From an uncultured Chryseobacterium sp. (lineage in GTDB: Bacteria > Bacteroidota > Bacteroidia > Flavobacteriales > Weeksellaceae): 64,000 bases of DNA. A program made the translations under genes and the position numbers. Below are positions 1 through 10,196 of the stretch, in pieces. Under the pieces are notes generated by a model. That model was not told where the DNA came from. It was given only the letters and a program-made list of their open reading frames with translations, and searched no databases. Position 1 is the stretch's first letter. Each line of letters begins with the position of its first letter. The stretch covers positions 186,001 to 250,000 of the forward strand of contig CAJYLH010000036.1 of NCBI GenBank assembly GCA_913775525.1. Reading direction: 5' to 3'.

Positions 1-569
1 AAATCTTTTTACTGCTGCTTTCTTTCATGGCTTTTTTCAACAGCTGTGCCCAGAAGAAAAGTGAAGCATCCAAAACCAAAACAAAAGCGCTTATGGGAAA
101 AACCATTTACGACTACAAAGTGGAAAGCCTTGACGGAAAAGAAATCAATTTTGCAGATTTCAAAGGAAAAAAAATACTTGTGGTCAATACGGCATCAGAA
201 TGCGGATTCACGCCTCAGTATGCAGATCTTGAGAAACTGTACGGGGAATACAAAGACAAACTGGTCATTGTAGGATTCCCTGCCAACAACTTTGGCGGAC
301 AGGAGCCGGGAACCAATAAAGAAATCGGTGCTTTCTGCCAGAAGAACTACGGTGTAACGTTCCCGATGGCTGCTAAAGTTTCGGTAAAAGGAGATGACAC
401 TGCACCAATCTTCAAGTATCTTACTGAAAAAGATCTGAACGGTGTTAAAAATACGACCATCCTATGGAACTTCACCAAATTCCTGATCGATGAAAACGGT
501 AAGCTGATTGATTCTTTCGTAAGTACCACAAAACCTACGGACGAAGCCATTACAAAATATCTGAAATAG
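1..569 (+). CDS. glutathione peroxidase, lipoprotein form, 5' end outside window
   Basis: This is a thiol-dependent peroxidase of the glutathione peroxidase family that reduces peroxides. The peroxidatic cysteine lies in the ASECGFT motif (codon at 201-203), in place of selenocysteine. The family's glutamine (GGQEPG) and tryptophan/asparagine (LWNFTKF) are present, so the tetrad looks complete. The first ATG in the window (27) is probably not the start: the frame is open to base 3 and encodes a hydrophobic stretch ending in FFNSC, a lipobox. The true start therefore lies upstream of the window and the enzyme is a lipid-anchored envelope protein. The physiological reductant is not shown by the sequence; thioredoxin is usual for Cys-type members. 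Function is secure; the 5' end is missing. Confidence 0.9.
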   Translation, partial: IFLLLLSFMAFFNSCAQKKSEASKTKTKALMGKTIYDYKVESLDGKEINFADFKGKKILVVNTASECGFTPQYADLEKLYGEYKDKLVIVGFPANNFGGQEPGTNKEIGAFCQKNYGVTFPMAAKVSVKGDDTAPIFKYLTEKDLNGVKNTTILWNFTKFLIDENGKLIDSFVSTTKPTDEAITKYLK

Positions 570-583
570 ATCATTCAATGTAA

Positions 584-629
584 CAATGTAACAGTGTAAA
601 AATTGACCAATCTTGACACTGTTACATTG
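584..629. repeat. 14-bp inverted repeat between convergent genes
   Basis: The arms caatgtaacagtgt (584-597) and acactgttacattg (616-629) are perfectly complementary around an 18-base loop. The syllable AATGTAAC is also repeated in tandem just before and after the arms. The element fills the gap between the peroxidase and the convergent SDR gene, so it may work as a bidirectional terminator. It may also be one copy of a genome-wide intergenic repeat. No T-run follows the stem. Confidence 0.6.
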
Positions 630-634
630 ATACA

Positions 635-1306
635 TTATTTCATGGTTACATTATTATTAGCTTTTTCTGCAAAGCCAAAAATATTCCCCAGCTTAATACT
701 GGAATAGCCATTGCTTTTTATTTTCGATGAGTTGATCATGGCTTTAGCCAGCACATCGGTTGGCAATGGTTTCTGGCTTTCAAGCAGGCCAAGCCTGTTG
801 GCAAATTTAATAATCCGGCTTCCCAGGACTTCTCCGGTGCGGTCTGAATCCTTTCTTTCCAGCATTCCCGGTTTAAAAACGGTGATTTTATTGAAATGTA
901 ATCGCTTCACCGCTTCTTCCAGTTCCCCTTTCATCCGGGAATAAAATATTTTGGATTTCGGATTCGCGCCATAGGCCGAAACCAGTACGTAATCTTCCAC
1001 ATCATTTTCCCTGGCAGCTTTTGCAAACCGGTACTGATAATCATAGTCTACCATACGCTGTGCTTCTTTACTTCCGGCAGCCTTAAGTGTTGTACCGAGG
1101 CATGAAAATGCGACATCGCCGGTAACAAGCGGTTTCCATTGTTCAGGAGCATCAAAATCGATAACGTGTACGGTAAGCTTCGGATGCCGGATATCAACCG
1201 GTTTTCTTACAAATATATCGACACGGTCAAAGTCATGATCTTCTAACAGCTGATGTACCAGATCCTTTCCTGTGGCACCTGTAGCGCCGATAACTAGGGC
1301 TTTCAT
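635..1306 (-). CDS. NAD(P)-binding atypical SDR (HTATIP2/NAD(P)H-binding family)
   Basis: This 223-residue protein opens with a Rossmann dinucleotide-binding motif (IGATGATGKDL, residues about 7-17). It continues with DVAFSCLGTT and YVLVSAYGANP, which are typical of the atypical short-chain dehydrogenases related to HTATIP2 and the NAD(P)H-binding domain family. The YSRMKGELE segment resembles the YxxxK signature of those proteins. No signal peptide or membrane segment is seen, so it should be cytosolic. The substrate cannot be deduced. It converges on the peroxidase gene across a hairpin and is followed on the other strand by a YjbR-family gene. Family assignment is firm and specific function unknown. 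Confidence 0.8.
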   Translation of the reverse strand: MKALVIGATGATGKDLVHQLLEDHDFDRVDIFVRKPVDIRHPKLTVHVIDFDAPEQWKPLVTGDVAFSCLGTTLKAAGSKEAQRMVDYDYQYRFAKAARENDVEDYVLVSAYGANPKSKIFYSRMKGELEEAVKRLHFNKITVFKPGMLERKDSDRTGEVLGSRIIKFANRLGLLESQKPLPTDVLAKAMINSSKIKSNGYSSIKLGNIFGFAEKANNNVTMK

Positions 1307-1405
1307 ATCATTGAATGGTTATGGGTTGAAATTAATTTCAAATTGATTACTTCAATTTACAAAATTTTAATAATATTGGCTATTCAAATACTATGCTGCT
1401 ACCGT

Positions 1406-1762
1406 ATGGATGCCAATGAAATTCTTGACTACTGTCTCGCGAAAAAAGGCGTAACCGAAAGCTTTCCTTTCGATAATGAAACCCTTGTTTTAAAAGTTGG
1501 CGGTAAAATGTTCCTTCTGATGCCGCTGGAAAGAATGCCGCTTCAGATCAATGTAAAAACAGATCCGGAATGGAGTGCAGAACTTCGGGAGCAGTATCCG
1601 CAGATCAACGGAGCATTTCACATGAATAAAACGCATTGGAATTCTGTTCAGGCAGACGGCCTGAAAAAAGATCTTATCCTGAAGTTGATCGATCAGTCCT
1701 ATGATCTGGTTTTTGCATCCCTGACCAGGAAAATTCAAAATACAATACTAACTAATCTGTAA
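1406..1762 (+). CDS. MmcQ/YjbR family DNA-binding-like protein
   Basis: A 118-residue protein of the MmcQ/YjbR (DUF419) family, which has a CyaY-like alpha/beta fold and is often described as DNA-binding. Visible family features are the N-terminal LDYCLAKKGVTESFPFD, the VGGKMFLL strand, and the C-terminal HMNKTHWNSV followed by a helix with LILKLIDQSYDLV. An upstream in-frame ATG at 1343 would add 21 hydrophobic residues unlike the family, so I chose the ATG at 1406 (MDANEILDY). The gene ends 12 bases before the large secreted TPR protein and may share its transcript. Its cellular role is not established. Confidence 0.82.
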   Translation: MDANEILDYCLAKKGVTESFPFDNETLVLKVGGKMFLLMPLERMPLQINVKTDPEWSAELREQYPQINGAFHMNKTHWNSVQADGLKKDLILKLIDQSYDLVFASLTRKIQNTILTNL

Positions 1763-1774
1763 TAAAACATATAC

Positions 1775-4700
1775 ATGAGGAAAATTTTTATCTCTGCTGT
1801 CTACTTCTTATCCGTCAGTGCTTTTGCACAATCCAAAGAACAGTCCAGAACCTGGGAACTGCTTTTGAGTAATAAAAGAGAAGAAGCCAGAACCTACTAT
1901 GACAAAAACCTGAAAGGAAGTAAAACCAAAGATTTCGAAAACCTGTTTCTTGATGCGATGATCGATGAGGAAATGGGGCAGATGACGTTTGACGATACCT
2001 TCATCAGGAGTTTTGCAGATCTTAACCTTGAAGATTCATATCTGTACCCGCTTTTTAAAAATGCTGTTCTGCTTTCAGATTACGAGACGGCTGGGCTGGA
2101 CGACAATTCTTATAAAAAAATAGATTTCCTTGCGCAGCATCCGGTATATGGTAACAATCTTTCTGTACTAGAGTTTAAAGCCACCCTGGACAGGCTCAGG
2201 AATAATGCTAAAGGCGCAGAGGAATACTTAGCCAAGATCAGACGCATTGATCAATGGCAGTTTGCTGGTGTTTTTGAAAACCTTAACGGAAGTGGACTGT
2301 ATAACGAATATGAACCGGAAACCCATGCAAACAACGACCGGCTTTTTAATGCAAACAGCCTTGGGAAAGTAGGCTGGTACAACAGGAAATTCCCGTCAGA
2401 CGATGGTTTTGAGCCTTTCGTGAATGAGAGGGAATATGGAAGAGGCATTATGTATGCCCAGACTTTCGTAGAAAATCCTGCCGAAAGAAAAATAATGTTC
2501 GAAGTGGATACCAATGCCGAATTCAGGCTGTTTCTGAATGATACAGAAATCCTTTCAAGCAACACAGACGGATATTCCAATCTGGGAGCTCATCTGGTGG
2601 AAGTCAATTTACCGAAAGGGATGAACAGGCTTTTACTCAAGTTCGATGTGAAAGCAGACAAAAATGCTTTTATGGTAGTTCCTCTTGACCCGAATTTCCA
2701 GGGGATTTCTGACCTCAAATATTTCGCGACGTATAAAGATTACCAGAAAAGTTCCCCGGCACAATTGCAGGCCAAGGAGCTTCCTCTGAAATTTGAACGT
2801 CTATTAAAAGATAAAACAGCTCAGAATCCGGACAGTTTCTTCTATAAGTATTTACTGGCTTCCGGATATCTTAATAACCACCAGAATGAACAGGCAAAGG
2901 AAATTATAGATCAGATGCTGAAATCCCATCCGAAATCATCGATGGTGCAGGGGCTTCTGTCCGCTTATTACACGAATATTGATGACAGTGAAAAGATCAA
3001 TGAAGTATTCAAAAATATTGAAATCAATGATTCGGAATATTTTTATGTTCCGCTTCTGAAAATGGCAGATAGTGAGAAATTTCAGAACATGTCTATTCAG
3101 GAGCTTGAAAAATACAGGGATATTTTAAAGAAGACCAAGGCCAGGCCCATGGCCAGCTTTTTTGATATGACCATCGCAATGCGCAACAGGGATATGGCTC
3201 AGGCCAAGATACATATTGCCGAACTCAAAAAGAGCGTTGCCAATAACGAGAAATTTTTCAGCATTTTTACCCTGCTGGAAGATATGGACAAAAAGGACCA
3301 GAGTTCTACGATCAAAAAATTTGAAGAAGTATATGCCGTGAAGAGCAGCCCTGAGATCATGAATTACCTTTTCAGCCTGTACCAGAAAGCAAACAGGGTG
3401 GAAGACCAGAAAAAGATCCTCAGAAGGTATATAGAGCTTTATCCTGCGATCAATACATTCAGGAATCAGTATATGGAGCTTCTTGAAGGCGAGGTCCAGA
3501 ATCCTGAATACGGGACGGAGCTTGAAAATGCTCTGGGGAATTTTCCGTATTCTTATTCCCTGCTGGCTGCAAAGGCTGACTACCTTGCGAAAATGAATAA
3601 AAAAGCAGAGGCCGTACAGTTTGCTAAACTTTCCCTGTCGCATAATACACAAAATGAACAGATGCACAAACTGATCCGCGATCTTGACCAGACCCAGGAT
3701 GAGATTGATAAGGTGGGCATCAGGGATCTTTACAAAGTAGTGAAAGACCGCAGGAACAATGCAGCCAAAGGCAAAAAGGGAGTAACCACGCTTATTGATG
3801 AATATATTGTTAATGTCTATCCGGAAGGAGGGTTTAAGAAGAGAGGTACATATGCGTATGAAATTACTTCGGAAAACGGAATTGAGGAACTGAAAGAATA
3901 TGCAATCAATTACGATGACGATATCATAAAAGCCGAAATTGTAAAGGATAACGGAAGTATTATTCCCGGAGAAAAATCCGAAGACCAGATTGTCTTTACC
4001 AATCTTGCCGTTGGCGATGTTATTCTGATTCAGAAAGAAAGTCTGGAGAGAAACAGCGGAAGGTTCTATAAAGATTTCAACCTGAGTTCTTATTTTAATT
4101 CGGAATATCCTGTAGTAGAATCTATTTTTACGGTCATCACCCCTGAAAACCTTACTTACCAGGTAAAGAGCAATACGAGGGAAGTACCATCAACAAAGAA
4201 AACAATGGGCGGTAAACTCTACCAGACCTGGAAACTGGACCATCTGGATGAAATAGACCTTGATGAATATTTCGGCCCGAGTTTTTATGATGCAACCATT
4301 TCCGTAACGGCCAATTCCATCAATACCTGGCAGGAGATCGCCAACTGGTATGCAGACTTAACCAGAAAAAGTCTGGTTACGGATAAATTGGTAGAGAAAG
4401 CCTTTAAAGAAATTTTTCCCGCGGGTAGCTCAGGAATGAGTGATACAGAAAAAGCGGAAAAGATCTACAATTATATTGAAAAAAATATCACCTACAGTTC
4501 GGTAGACTTCCGGCAAAGCGGGTATATCCCACAGAAACCGTCAAAGACACTCAGTACCAAACTGGGAGACTGCAAAGATCTGTCTGCCTTATTTGTGATC
4601 CTCGGCAATCAGGCAGGCTTACAGTCCAACCTAGTACTGGTGCAGACCAATGATAATTCTGTCCAGCGACTGCTCTTACCCAATCTCAACTTTAACCACT

Positions 4701-5527
4701 GTATCGTCAGGGCCCATCTGGACGGGAAAGAAACCTTTCTGGAAATGACCAATAAGTTCCTTCCGTTCAATTCCGTGGTAAGAGCAAATTACAGGGCGAA
4801 AGGCCTCGTGATTCAGACAGATAAAAATGCGGCCGGAAGTGCCGGATTAATTGAGATTCCATCAGATAATAATTTAAAGTCTGTTATGAAAACCGTGAGT
4901 GAAGTGAACGTAAACGGTGATCAACAGAACTTCATGACGAGACAATACCTTACGGCAGAATCCAAAAGCTTTTATAATGATTTCTTCCAGGATTCTCAGA
5001 CAGAAGATTCGAGAAAGAAGAGTATAGAGGAAGAATATGGCTCCCTTCTGGATAAGGTCATCAGCGTGAAAACAGTGAAGCTTCTGGAAGGAAAAGACCT
5101 TACTGCAAAGCCCCTTGCCTATGAAGTAGACTTCAGCATCAATGATAAACCCCAATCTGTAGGAAGCCTGAAGATCATGAAAATACCGTTCATTACGAAA
5201 CCTTTCACGAAGGAAGTTGTGGCAACGGAGAACAGGAAAACAGATATCCAGTATACGAAATATGAAAAGCAGAATCAATATACAGAGGAAATTTACCTGA
5301 ATATTCCGGATGCCATGAAATTCATCGAAATCCCGGAGAATAAGACCCTTGCGTATAAGGATTTTACTTATTCTGTTCATTATGAGTTGCAGAAAAACAA
5401 CAGGTTAAAAATTACCAGGACGGCAGATACTCCTTGGGATAATATTAAGGCAGGACAATATCCGGAATTCAAAAAATTCGTGGAGGAGGCGATTAATGCA
5501 GAAAACCAGATATTGGGTTATAAATAA
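1775..5527 (+). CDS. secreted TPR / DUF3857 / transglutaminase-like protein, 1250 aa
   Basis: The protein has an N-terminal signal peptide (MRKIFISAVYFLSVSAFAQ) and is exported. Residues about 230-310 look like a beta-sandwich resembling PA14. Residues about 345-640 are helical TPR-like repeats. A DUF3857-like region follows at about 670-830, and a transglutaminase-like core at about 885-1000. The core has Cys933 in LGDCKDLSALF and His975 in FNHCIV. The third catalytic position, normally Asp in a WLDPT-like context, reads LEMTN with Glu990, so peptidase or transglutaminase activity is doubtful. DUF3857 proteins are common in Bacteroidota envelopes, with unknown function. A strong terminator follows. 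It may be co-transcribed with the preceding YjbR gene, which ends 12 bases upstream. Confidence 0.85.
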   Translation: MRKIFISAVYFLSVSAFAQSKEQSRTWELLLSNKREEARTYYDKNLKGSKTKDFENLFLDAMIDEEMGQMTFDDTFIRSFADLNLEDSYLYPLFKNAVLLSDYETAGLDDNSYKKIDFLAQHPVYGNNLSVLEFKATLDRLRNNAKGAEEYLAKIRRIDQWQFAGVFENLNGSGLYNEYEPETHANNDRLFNANSLGKVGWYNRKFPSDDGFEPFVNEREYGRGIMYAQTFVENPAERKIMFEVDTNAEFRLFLNDTEILSSNTDGYSNLGAHLVEVNLPKGMNRLLLKFDVKADKNAFMVVPLDPNFQGISDLKYFATYKDYQKSSPAQLQAKELPLKFERLLKDKTAQNPDSFFYKYLLASGYLNNHQNEQAKEIIDQMLKSHPKSSMVQGLLSAYYTNIDDSEKINEVFKNIEINDSEYFYVPLLKMADSEKFQNMSIQELEKYRDILKKTKARPMASFFDMTIAMRNRDMAQAKIHIAELKKSVANNEKFFSIFTLLEDMDKKDQSSTIKKFEEVYAVKSSPEIMNYLFSLYQKANRVEDQKKILRRYIELYPAINTFRNQYMELLEGEVQNPEYGTELENALGNFPYSYSLLAAKADYLAKMNKKAEAVQFAKLSLSHNTQNEQMHKLIRDLDQTQDEIDKVGIRDLYKVVKDRRNNAAKGKKGVTTLIDEYIVNVYPEGGFKKRGTYAYEITSENGIEELKEYAINYDDDIIKAEIVKDNGSIIPGEKSEDQIVFTNLAVGDVILIQKESLERNSGRFYKDFNLSSYFNSEYPVVESIFTVITPENLTYQVKSNTREVPSTKKTMGGKLYQTWKLDHLDEIDLDEYFGPSFYDATISVTANSINTWQEIANWYADLTRKSLVTDKLVEKAFKEIFPAGSSGMSDTEKAEKIYNYIEKNITYSSVDFRQSGYIPQKPSKTLSTKLGDCKDLSALFVILGNQAGLQSNLVLVQTNDNSVQRLLLPNLNFNHCIVRAHLDGKETFLEMTNKFLPFNSVVRANYRAKGLVIQTDKNAAGSAGLIEIPSDNNLKSVMKTVSEVNVNGDQQNFMTRQYLTAESKSFYNDFFQDSQTEDSRKKSIEEEYGSLLDKVISVKTVKLLEGKDLTAKPLAYEVDFSINDKPQSVGSLKIMKIPFITKPFTKEVVATENRKTDIQYTKYEKQNQYTEEIYLNIPDAMKFIEIPENKTLAYKDFTYSVHYELQKNNRLKITRTADTPWDNIKAGQYPEFKKFVEEAINAENQILGYK

Positions 5528-5534
5528 TTAAAAG

Positions 5535-5570
5535 AGGCCGTTTCACAATTCGTGACAACGGCCTTTTTTT
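5535..5570 (+). terminator. Rho-independent terminator after DUF3857 gene
   Basis: Arms aggccgtt (5535-5542) and aacggcct (5557-5564) pair perfectly. Inner tcac/gtga pairing extends the stem with one bulge, and a run of seven T follows. It lies 8 bases after the stop codon of the 1250-residue protein. Confidence 0.88.
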
Positions 5571-5662
5571 ATGATTTTTCTCTATCTCCTGTCGGAGAAT
5601 GCTTTCTATACAGGGGGATTCTCAACCCATATCATTGAGTTGTGAGTCTAACTCTTTTTATT

Positions 5663-6583
5663 TTAGAAAGGAAAAACTTCCGTCAGCCTTTTGTCTTCAT
5701 CCAGTCTTTCAATCAGCTTGTCCATGCCTTCAAACTTAATTTCGTCATGGAGGAAATCTCGGAATTTTACCGTGATATCTCTCCCGTAAATGTCTCCTTC
5801 AAAATCAAGGATGTATACTTCTACGGTAAGCTTCTCTCCATTGACGGTAGGATTGGTTCCAACGCTCAGCATTCCTTTGTACTGCTTGCCCTGTACAAAG
5901 ACTTCAACGATATACGCTCCTTTTTTAGGCAGAAGTTTAATGGAATCCGTTTCAATATTGGCAGTAGGGTAGCCAATGGTCCTCCCGATCTTCTTCCCGT
6001 GAACAACCGTTCCCGAAACGGAATAGGAGTATCCCAGCATTTCATTGGCTTCCTTAATATTTCCCGTTAAAAGTGCCTTGCGGATTTTGGTGGAGCTGAT
6101 GTTATTTTCGTGGATGTTGATCGCCTCCATCTGTTCCACTTCAAAGCCCAGTTCACCGGAAAGCTTCTGAAGCAGTTCAAAGTTTCCGCTTTTATTTTTA
6201 CCGAAAGAATGATCGTAACCGATGATCAGATATTTTACATGCAGGGCATCAACCAGGATCTGACGGACAAATTCTTCACCGGTAAGGTTCCTGAAACCGG
6301 CATCAAACTCTTTCAGGAAGAGATTCTGGATGCCGTATTTTTCCATCAGGACAGTCTTTTCATCCAGTGTATTCAGGAGTTTCAGGTCTTCGTCAGGATT
6401 AAAAACAAATCTCGGATGGGGCCAGAAAGTAAGGATAGCGGTTTCCAGGTCTTTCTCCTGCCCGGTCTTTGTCAGTTCATCAATAATGCTTTTATGGCCG
6501 ATGTGCACACCGTCAAACATTCCTAAGGACAATGCCAGAGGTCTGTGTGAAGTGTAGTCGCCGAAATTTTTATAAACGTTCAA
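5663..6583 (-). CDS. ribF: bifunctional riboflavin kinase / FAD synthetase
   Basis: RibF converts riboflavin to FMN and then to FAD. The N-terminal half (about residues 15-180) is the FAD synthetase nucleotidyltransferase, with GMFDGVHIGHKSII (the HxGH signature) and SSTKIRKALLTG. The C-terminal half (about 185-305) is the riboflavin kinase, with KKIGRTIGYPTANI and GMLSVGTNPTVNG. The length of 306 is usual. It is transcribed away from atpD and has its own TATATTTG promoter 15-20 bases before the ATG. A cytosolic enzyme; the assignment is very secure. Confidence 0.97.
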   Translation of the reverse strand: MNVYKNFGDYTSHRPLALSLGMFDGVHIGHKSIIDELTKTGQEKDLETAILTFWPHPRFVFNPDEDLKLLNTLDEKTVLMEKYGIQNLFLKEFDAGFRNLTGEEFVRQILVDALHVKYLIIGYDHSFGKNKSGNFELLQKLSGELGFEVEQMEAINIHENNISSTKIRKALLTGNIKEANEMLGYSYSVSGTVVHGKKIGRTIGYPTANIETDSIKLLPKKGAYIVEVFVQGKQYKGMLSVGTNPTVNGEKLTVEVYILDFEGDIYGRDITVKFRDFLHDEIKFEGMDKLIERLDEDKRLTEVFPF

Positions 6584-6602
6584 AACGGAAAAATTTTGAC
6601 TG

Positions 6603-6610
6603 CAAATATA
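6603..6610 (-). promoter_or_regulatory. Bacteroidota -7 promoter element of ribF
   Basis: On the minus strand the sequence is TATATTTG, matching the TAnnTTTG -7 consensus. It lies 19 bases upstream of the ribF ATG. No clear TTG is seen at -33. Confidence 0.6.
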
Positions 6611-6739
6611 GGAAATAATGTAAGAATGTATTGAGATAACGGCTGGCCGATAATCGCAGTGGATTTATCCGTTGAGACCGCATTAAATTCTTATTTTCAT
6701 GCACAGATAAAAGTATGATAAAAATCTGTTTTTTAACAA

Positions 6740-8298
<1,559 letters not shown>

Positions 8299-8380
8299 GA
8301 AATTTTAAATTTTAAATTTTAGATTTTAGATTGACAATATCATTTAAAATTTAAAATCTATAATCTATAATTCATAAAAA
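8299..8380. repeat. AT-rich inverted repeat between atpD and atpC
   Basis: The 82-base gap is made of the syllable ATTTTAAATTTT followed by TAGATTTTAGATT, and then an imperfect inverted copy (aatttaaaatctataatct). It can fold into a long weak A/T hairpin inside the atpDC transcript. Neither arm ends in a T-run, so it does not look like a terminator. It resembles the other syllabic intergenic repeats at 584-629 and 37835-38108 in style but not in sequence. Confidence 0.55.
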
Positions 8381-8662
8381 ATGAATATAAAAATTTTAAC
8401 ACCGGAATACGTAGTTTTTGAAGGAGAAGTAGATTCTGTACTGTTGCCGGGTAAGCATGGTGAATTTCACATCATGAAAAACCACGCAGGCATCGTTTCT
8501 TCTTTAGTGGGAGGTAAAGTAAAGCTGTATGCGAAAGCCATCAATGAAGCTTATGCTAAGAATTTCATCAAAGAAAATGAAAAAGATTCTGTTTTTTCCT
8601 ATCCTATTACCAGTGGTGTTGTAGAATTTAATCATAACAAAGGGATTATACTTTGCGAATAA
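8381..8662 (+). CDS. atpC: F0F1 ATP synthase subunit epsilon, short form
   Basis: Subunit epsilon couples the central stalk to the F0 ring. The 93 residues cover only the N-terminal beta-barrel domain (MNIKILTPEYVVFEGEVDSVLLPGKHGEFHIMKNHAG is the usual opening, seen here in parts). The C-terminal two-helix domain that can inhibit ATP hydrolysis in longer (about 130-140 residue) homologues is absent, with a clean stop and a terminator after it. Short epsilon subunits are known in Bacteroidota, so this is probably natural and not truncation. Co-transcribed with atpD. Confidence 0.95.
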   Translation: MNIKILTPEYVVFEGEVDSVLLPGKHGEFHIMKNHAGIVSSLVGGKVKLYAKAINEAYAKNFIKENEKDSVFSYPITSGVVEFNHNKGIILCE

Positions 8663-8691
8663 TTAAATGAAAAGCTAAATATATTTTCAAG

Positions 8692-8720
8692 AAAGTGTAA
8701 CTTTGGTTACACTTTTTTTT
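8692..8720 (+). terminator. Rho-independent terminator of atpDC
   Basis: A perfect 10-bp stem pairs aaagtgtaac (8692-8701) with gttacacttt (8706-8715) around a TTTG loop, and a run of T follows. Confidence 0.92.
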
Positions 8721-8741
8721 GTGATGTAGAAATCTGATTAT

Positions 8742-9563
8742 ATGAAAGGAAGTATTATCATATTCTTTACAGTGCTGGGCCTGCTTTTCAATGCCCAGAA
8801 TATAAAAACCAAACATGGCGTGATACAGCTGGATGGCATTCCGGTAGCCAAAATAGCCCACAGATCCAGTGAATATACTTTTATGGATCTTAAGGAAACC
8901 CCTACGTACACTATGGAGTTTGTAGATAAAAGCGTTGTAGATTCCGTCCGCGACAGCTACATTAAACTTACCCGGATCTACAATAATGACAAGACGCTGG
9001 AGCTGGACTACATTTCGCCATCTGCATTCTCAGGTGAGGAAAAATCAGCGGTATATACTTCCGTAAAGGGATTTAAGATCATTGATAACCGGGGAATCAA
9101 CATCAAAAATCTGGATGAGCTGTTCAAAAATCCGCCGAAAAGGAAGCTGGATACGAAAACAAAGGATGCTTATACGGTAAGAAGTAAAATTGACAAGCTT
9201 AAAATTGAAGTCAATAATGTTGGAGAAATTTTAAGCAATGGCGTTCCTGTAGGATATTTTACCAATCTTCCGGTCAGCTTCGGATCGGATGATACCATAT
9301 CTGAAAAAACATTCGTCGATCTTGAAATATACGATGCGAAAAGCAAATACATCGGCAAATACATTACGACAACCAAACAGATTAAAACCGCCGGAGGTAA
9401 AACCTTTACTTTGTACCGCGAAATATCAGGAAGACCTTCAATTTTGAAGTTCCCGACTTATAAGGCCATTGCAGAACGGCTGGCCATCATGGATCCGAAT
9501 TTTATTAAAGTCCAGGAAAAAGTGATTGTTGGGGAAGTTAAAAAAGACGGTGTTGAAAAGTAA
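8742..9563 (+). CDS. secreted protein of unknown function, 273 aa
   Basis: The protein starts with a signal peptide (MKGSIIIFFTVLGLLFNAQ) and is predicted to be exported to the periplasm or beyond. The rest is soluble with alternating beta-strand character (for example KHGVIQLDGIPVAKI and LKIEVNNVGEILSNGVPVGYF). The two VxxDGIPVxxI / ILSNGVPVGYF segments resemble each other and may be an internal duplication. No catalytic motif or known family was recognised. It stands alone between the atpDC terminator and the convergent ompH-like gene. Confidence 0.72.
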   Translation: MKGSIIIFFTVLGLLFNAQNIKTKHGVIQLDGIPVAKIAHRSSEYTFMDLKETPTYTMEFVDKSVVDSVRDSYIKLTRIYNNDKTLELDYISPSAFSGEEKSAVYTSVKGFKIIDNRGINIKNLDELFKNPPKRKLDTKTKDAYTVRSKIDKLKIEVNNVGEILSNGVPVGYFTNLPVSFGSDDTISEKTFVDLEIYDAKSKYIGKYITTTKQIKTAGGKTFTLYREISGRPSILKFPTYKAIAERLAIMDPNFIKVQEKVIVGEVKKDGVEK

Positions 9564-9572
9564 AATGCACTC

Positions 9573-10095
9573 TTATTGTTTTTTATCTTTATCCGTTTTA
9601 GAAGACTGTGCTAAAAGTATTTCCAGCACTTTTTCTGTATAGTCAAATCTTTTCTGAACATACAGGATATGATGATCTTTATTGTAAACTGCACCTAATC
9701 CGTTTTTCTCAGCTACTGATGTGATAGCATTATAGATCTGATCCTCAAAAGGAATAACCAGATTTTCTCTGAGCTTTGTAATTTCTCCGGTGGAACCGAA
9801 CCTTAACATAGTAATATTCTTAATGTTCTTTTCCATATCGGTTATTTCCTTGATCCCCTGTTAACAGCACTTTTTCGTTTTCAAAAGCTGATTTTTTCCT
9901 TTCATATTCAGATTGTAAATTTTGAAGTTCAGATTGCCAGGTATCAATTTGTGCATTTAATCTGGCTTCGGCTTCTTTATAAAGAGGCATTTTATTTAAT
10001 GCCTCCTGAATGTCTACAAAGCCTATTTTTTGTGCATCACTGAAGTTAGAACATAACAACAGCAAAAACATGAGTAATGTTTTAACTTTTTTCAC
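9573..10095 (-). pseudogene. OmpH/Skp-family periplasmic chaperone gene, split by a one-base frameshift
   Basis: Two minus-strand reading frames together make one OmpH/Skp protein. The first (10095 down to 9835) has a signal peptide (MKKVKTLLMFLLLLCSNFSDA), the family's QKIGFVDIQEALNKMP opening and the start of a coiled coil. The second (9573 to about 9860) continues with a helix and the family's C-terminal IYNAITSVAEKNGLGAVYNKD and ILYVQKRFDYTEKVLEILL. Reading GGG in place of GGGG (CCCC at 9855-9858 on the plus strand) joins them as VLLTGIKEITDMEKNIKNI, which fits the coiled coil. The joined product would be 173 residues, a normal length. Either the gene is a recent pseudogene or phase variant, or the assembly has a one-base error. 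Skp-like proteins carry outer-membrane proteins across the periplasm. Confidence 0.85.
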
Positions 10096-10196
10096 CTATG
10101 ACGATTTTAATGGTAACGGCTGTTATCACTAAATTATTGTCATTGAGGCCCACAAAAAATTCATTTCCGGAAATTAAGCGGTAAATTACCAAATAA

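Noticed and set aside
201..203. Possible selenocysteine peroxidase
   Set aside because: The codon is TGC, an ordinary cysteine, and no insertion element is needed.
3125..3667. Minus-strand frame of 180 codons inside the DUF3857 gene
   Set aside because: Antisense shadow of a well-supported gene, with no domain, promoter or signal; the same holds for 4874-5380.
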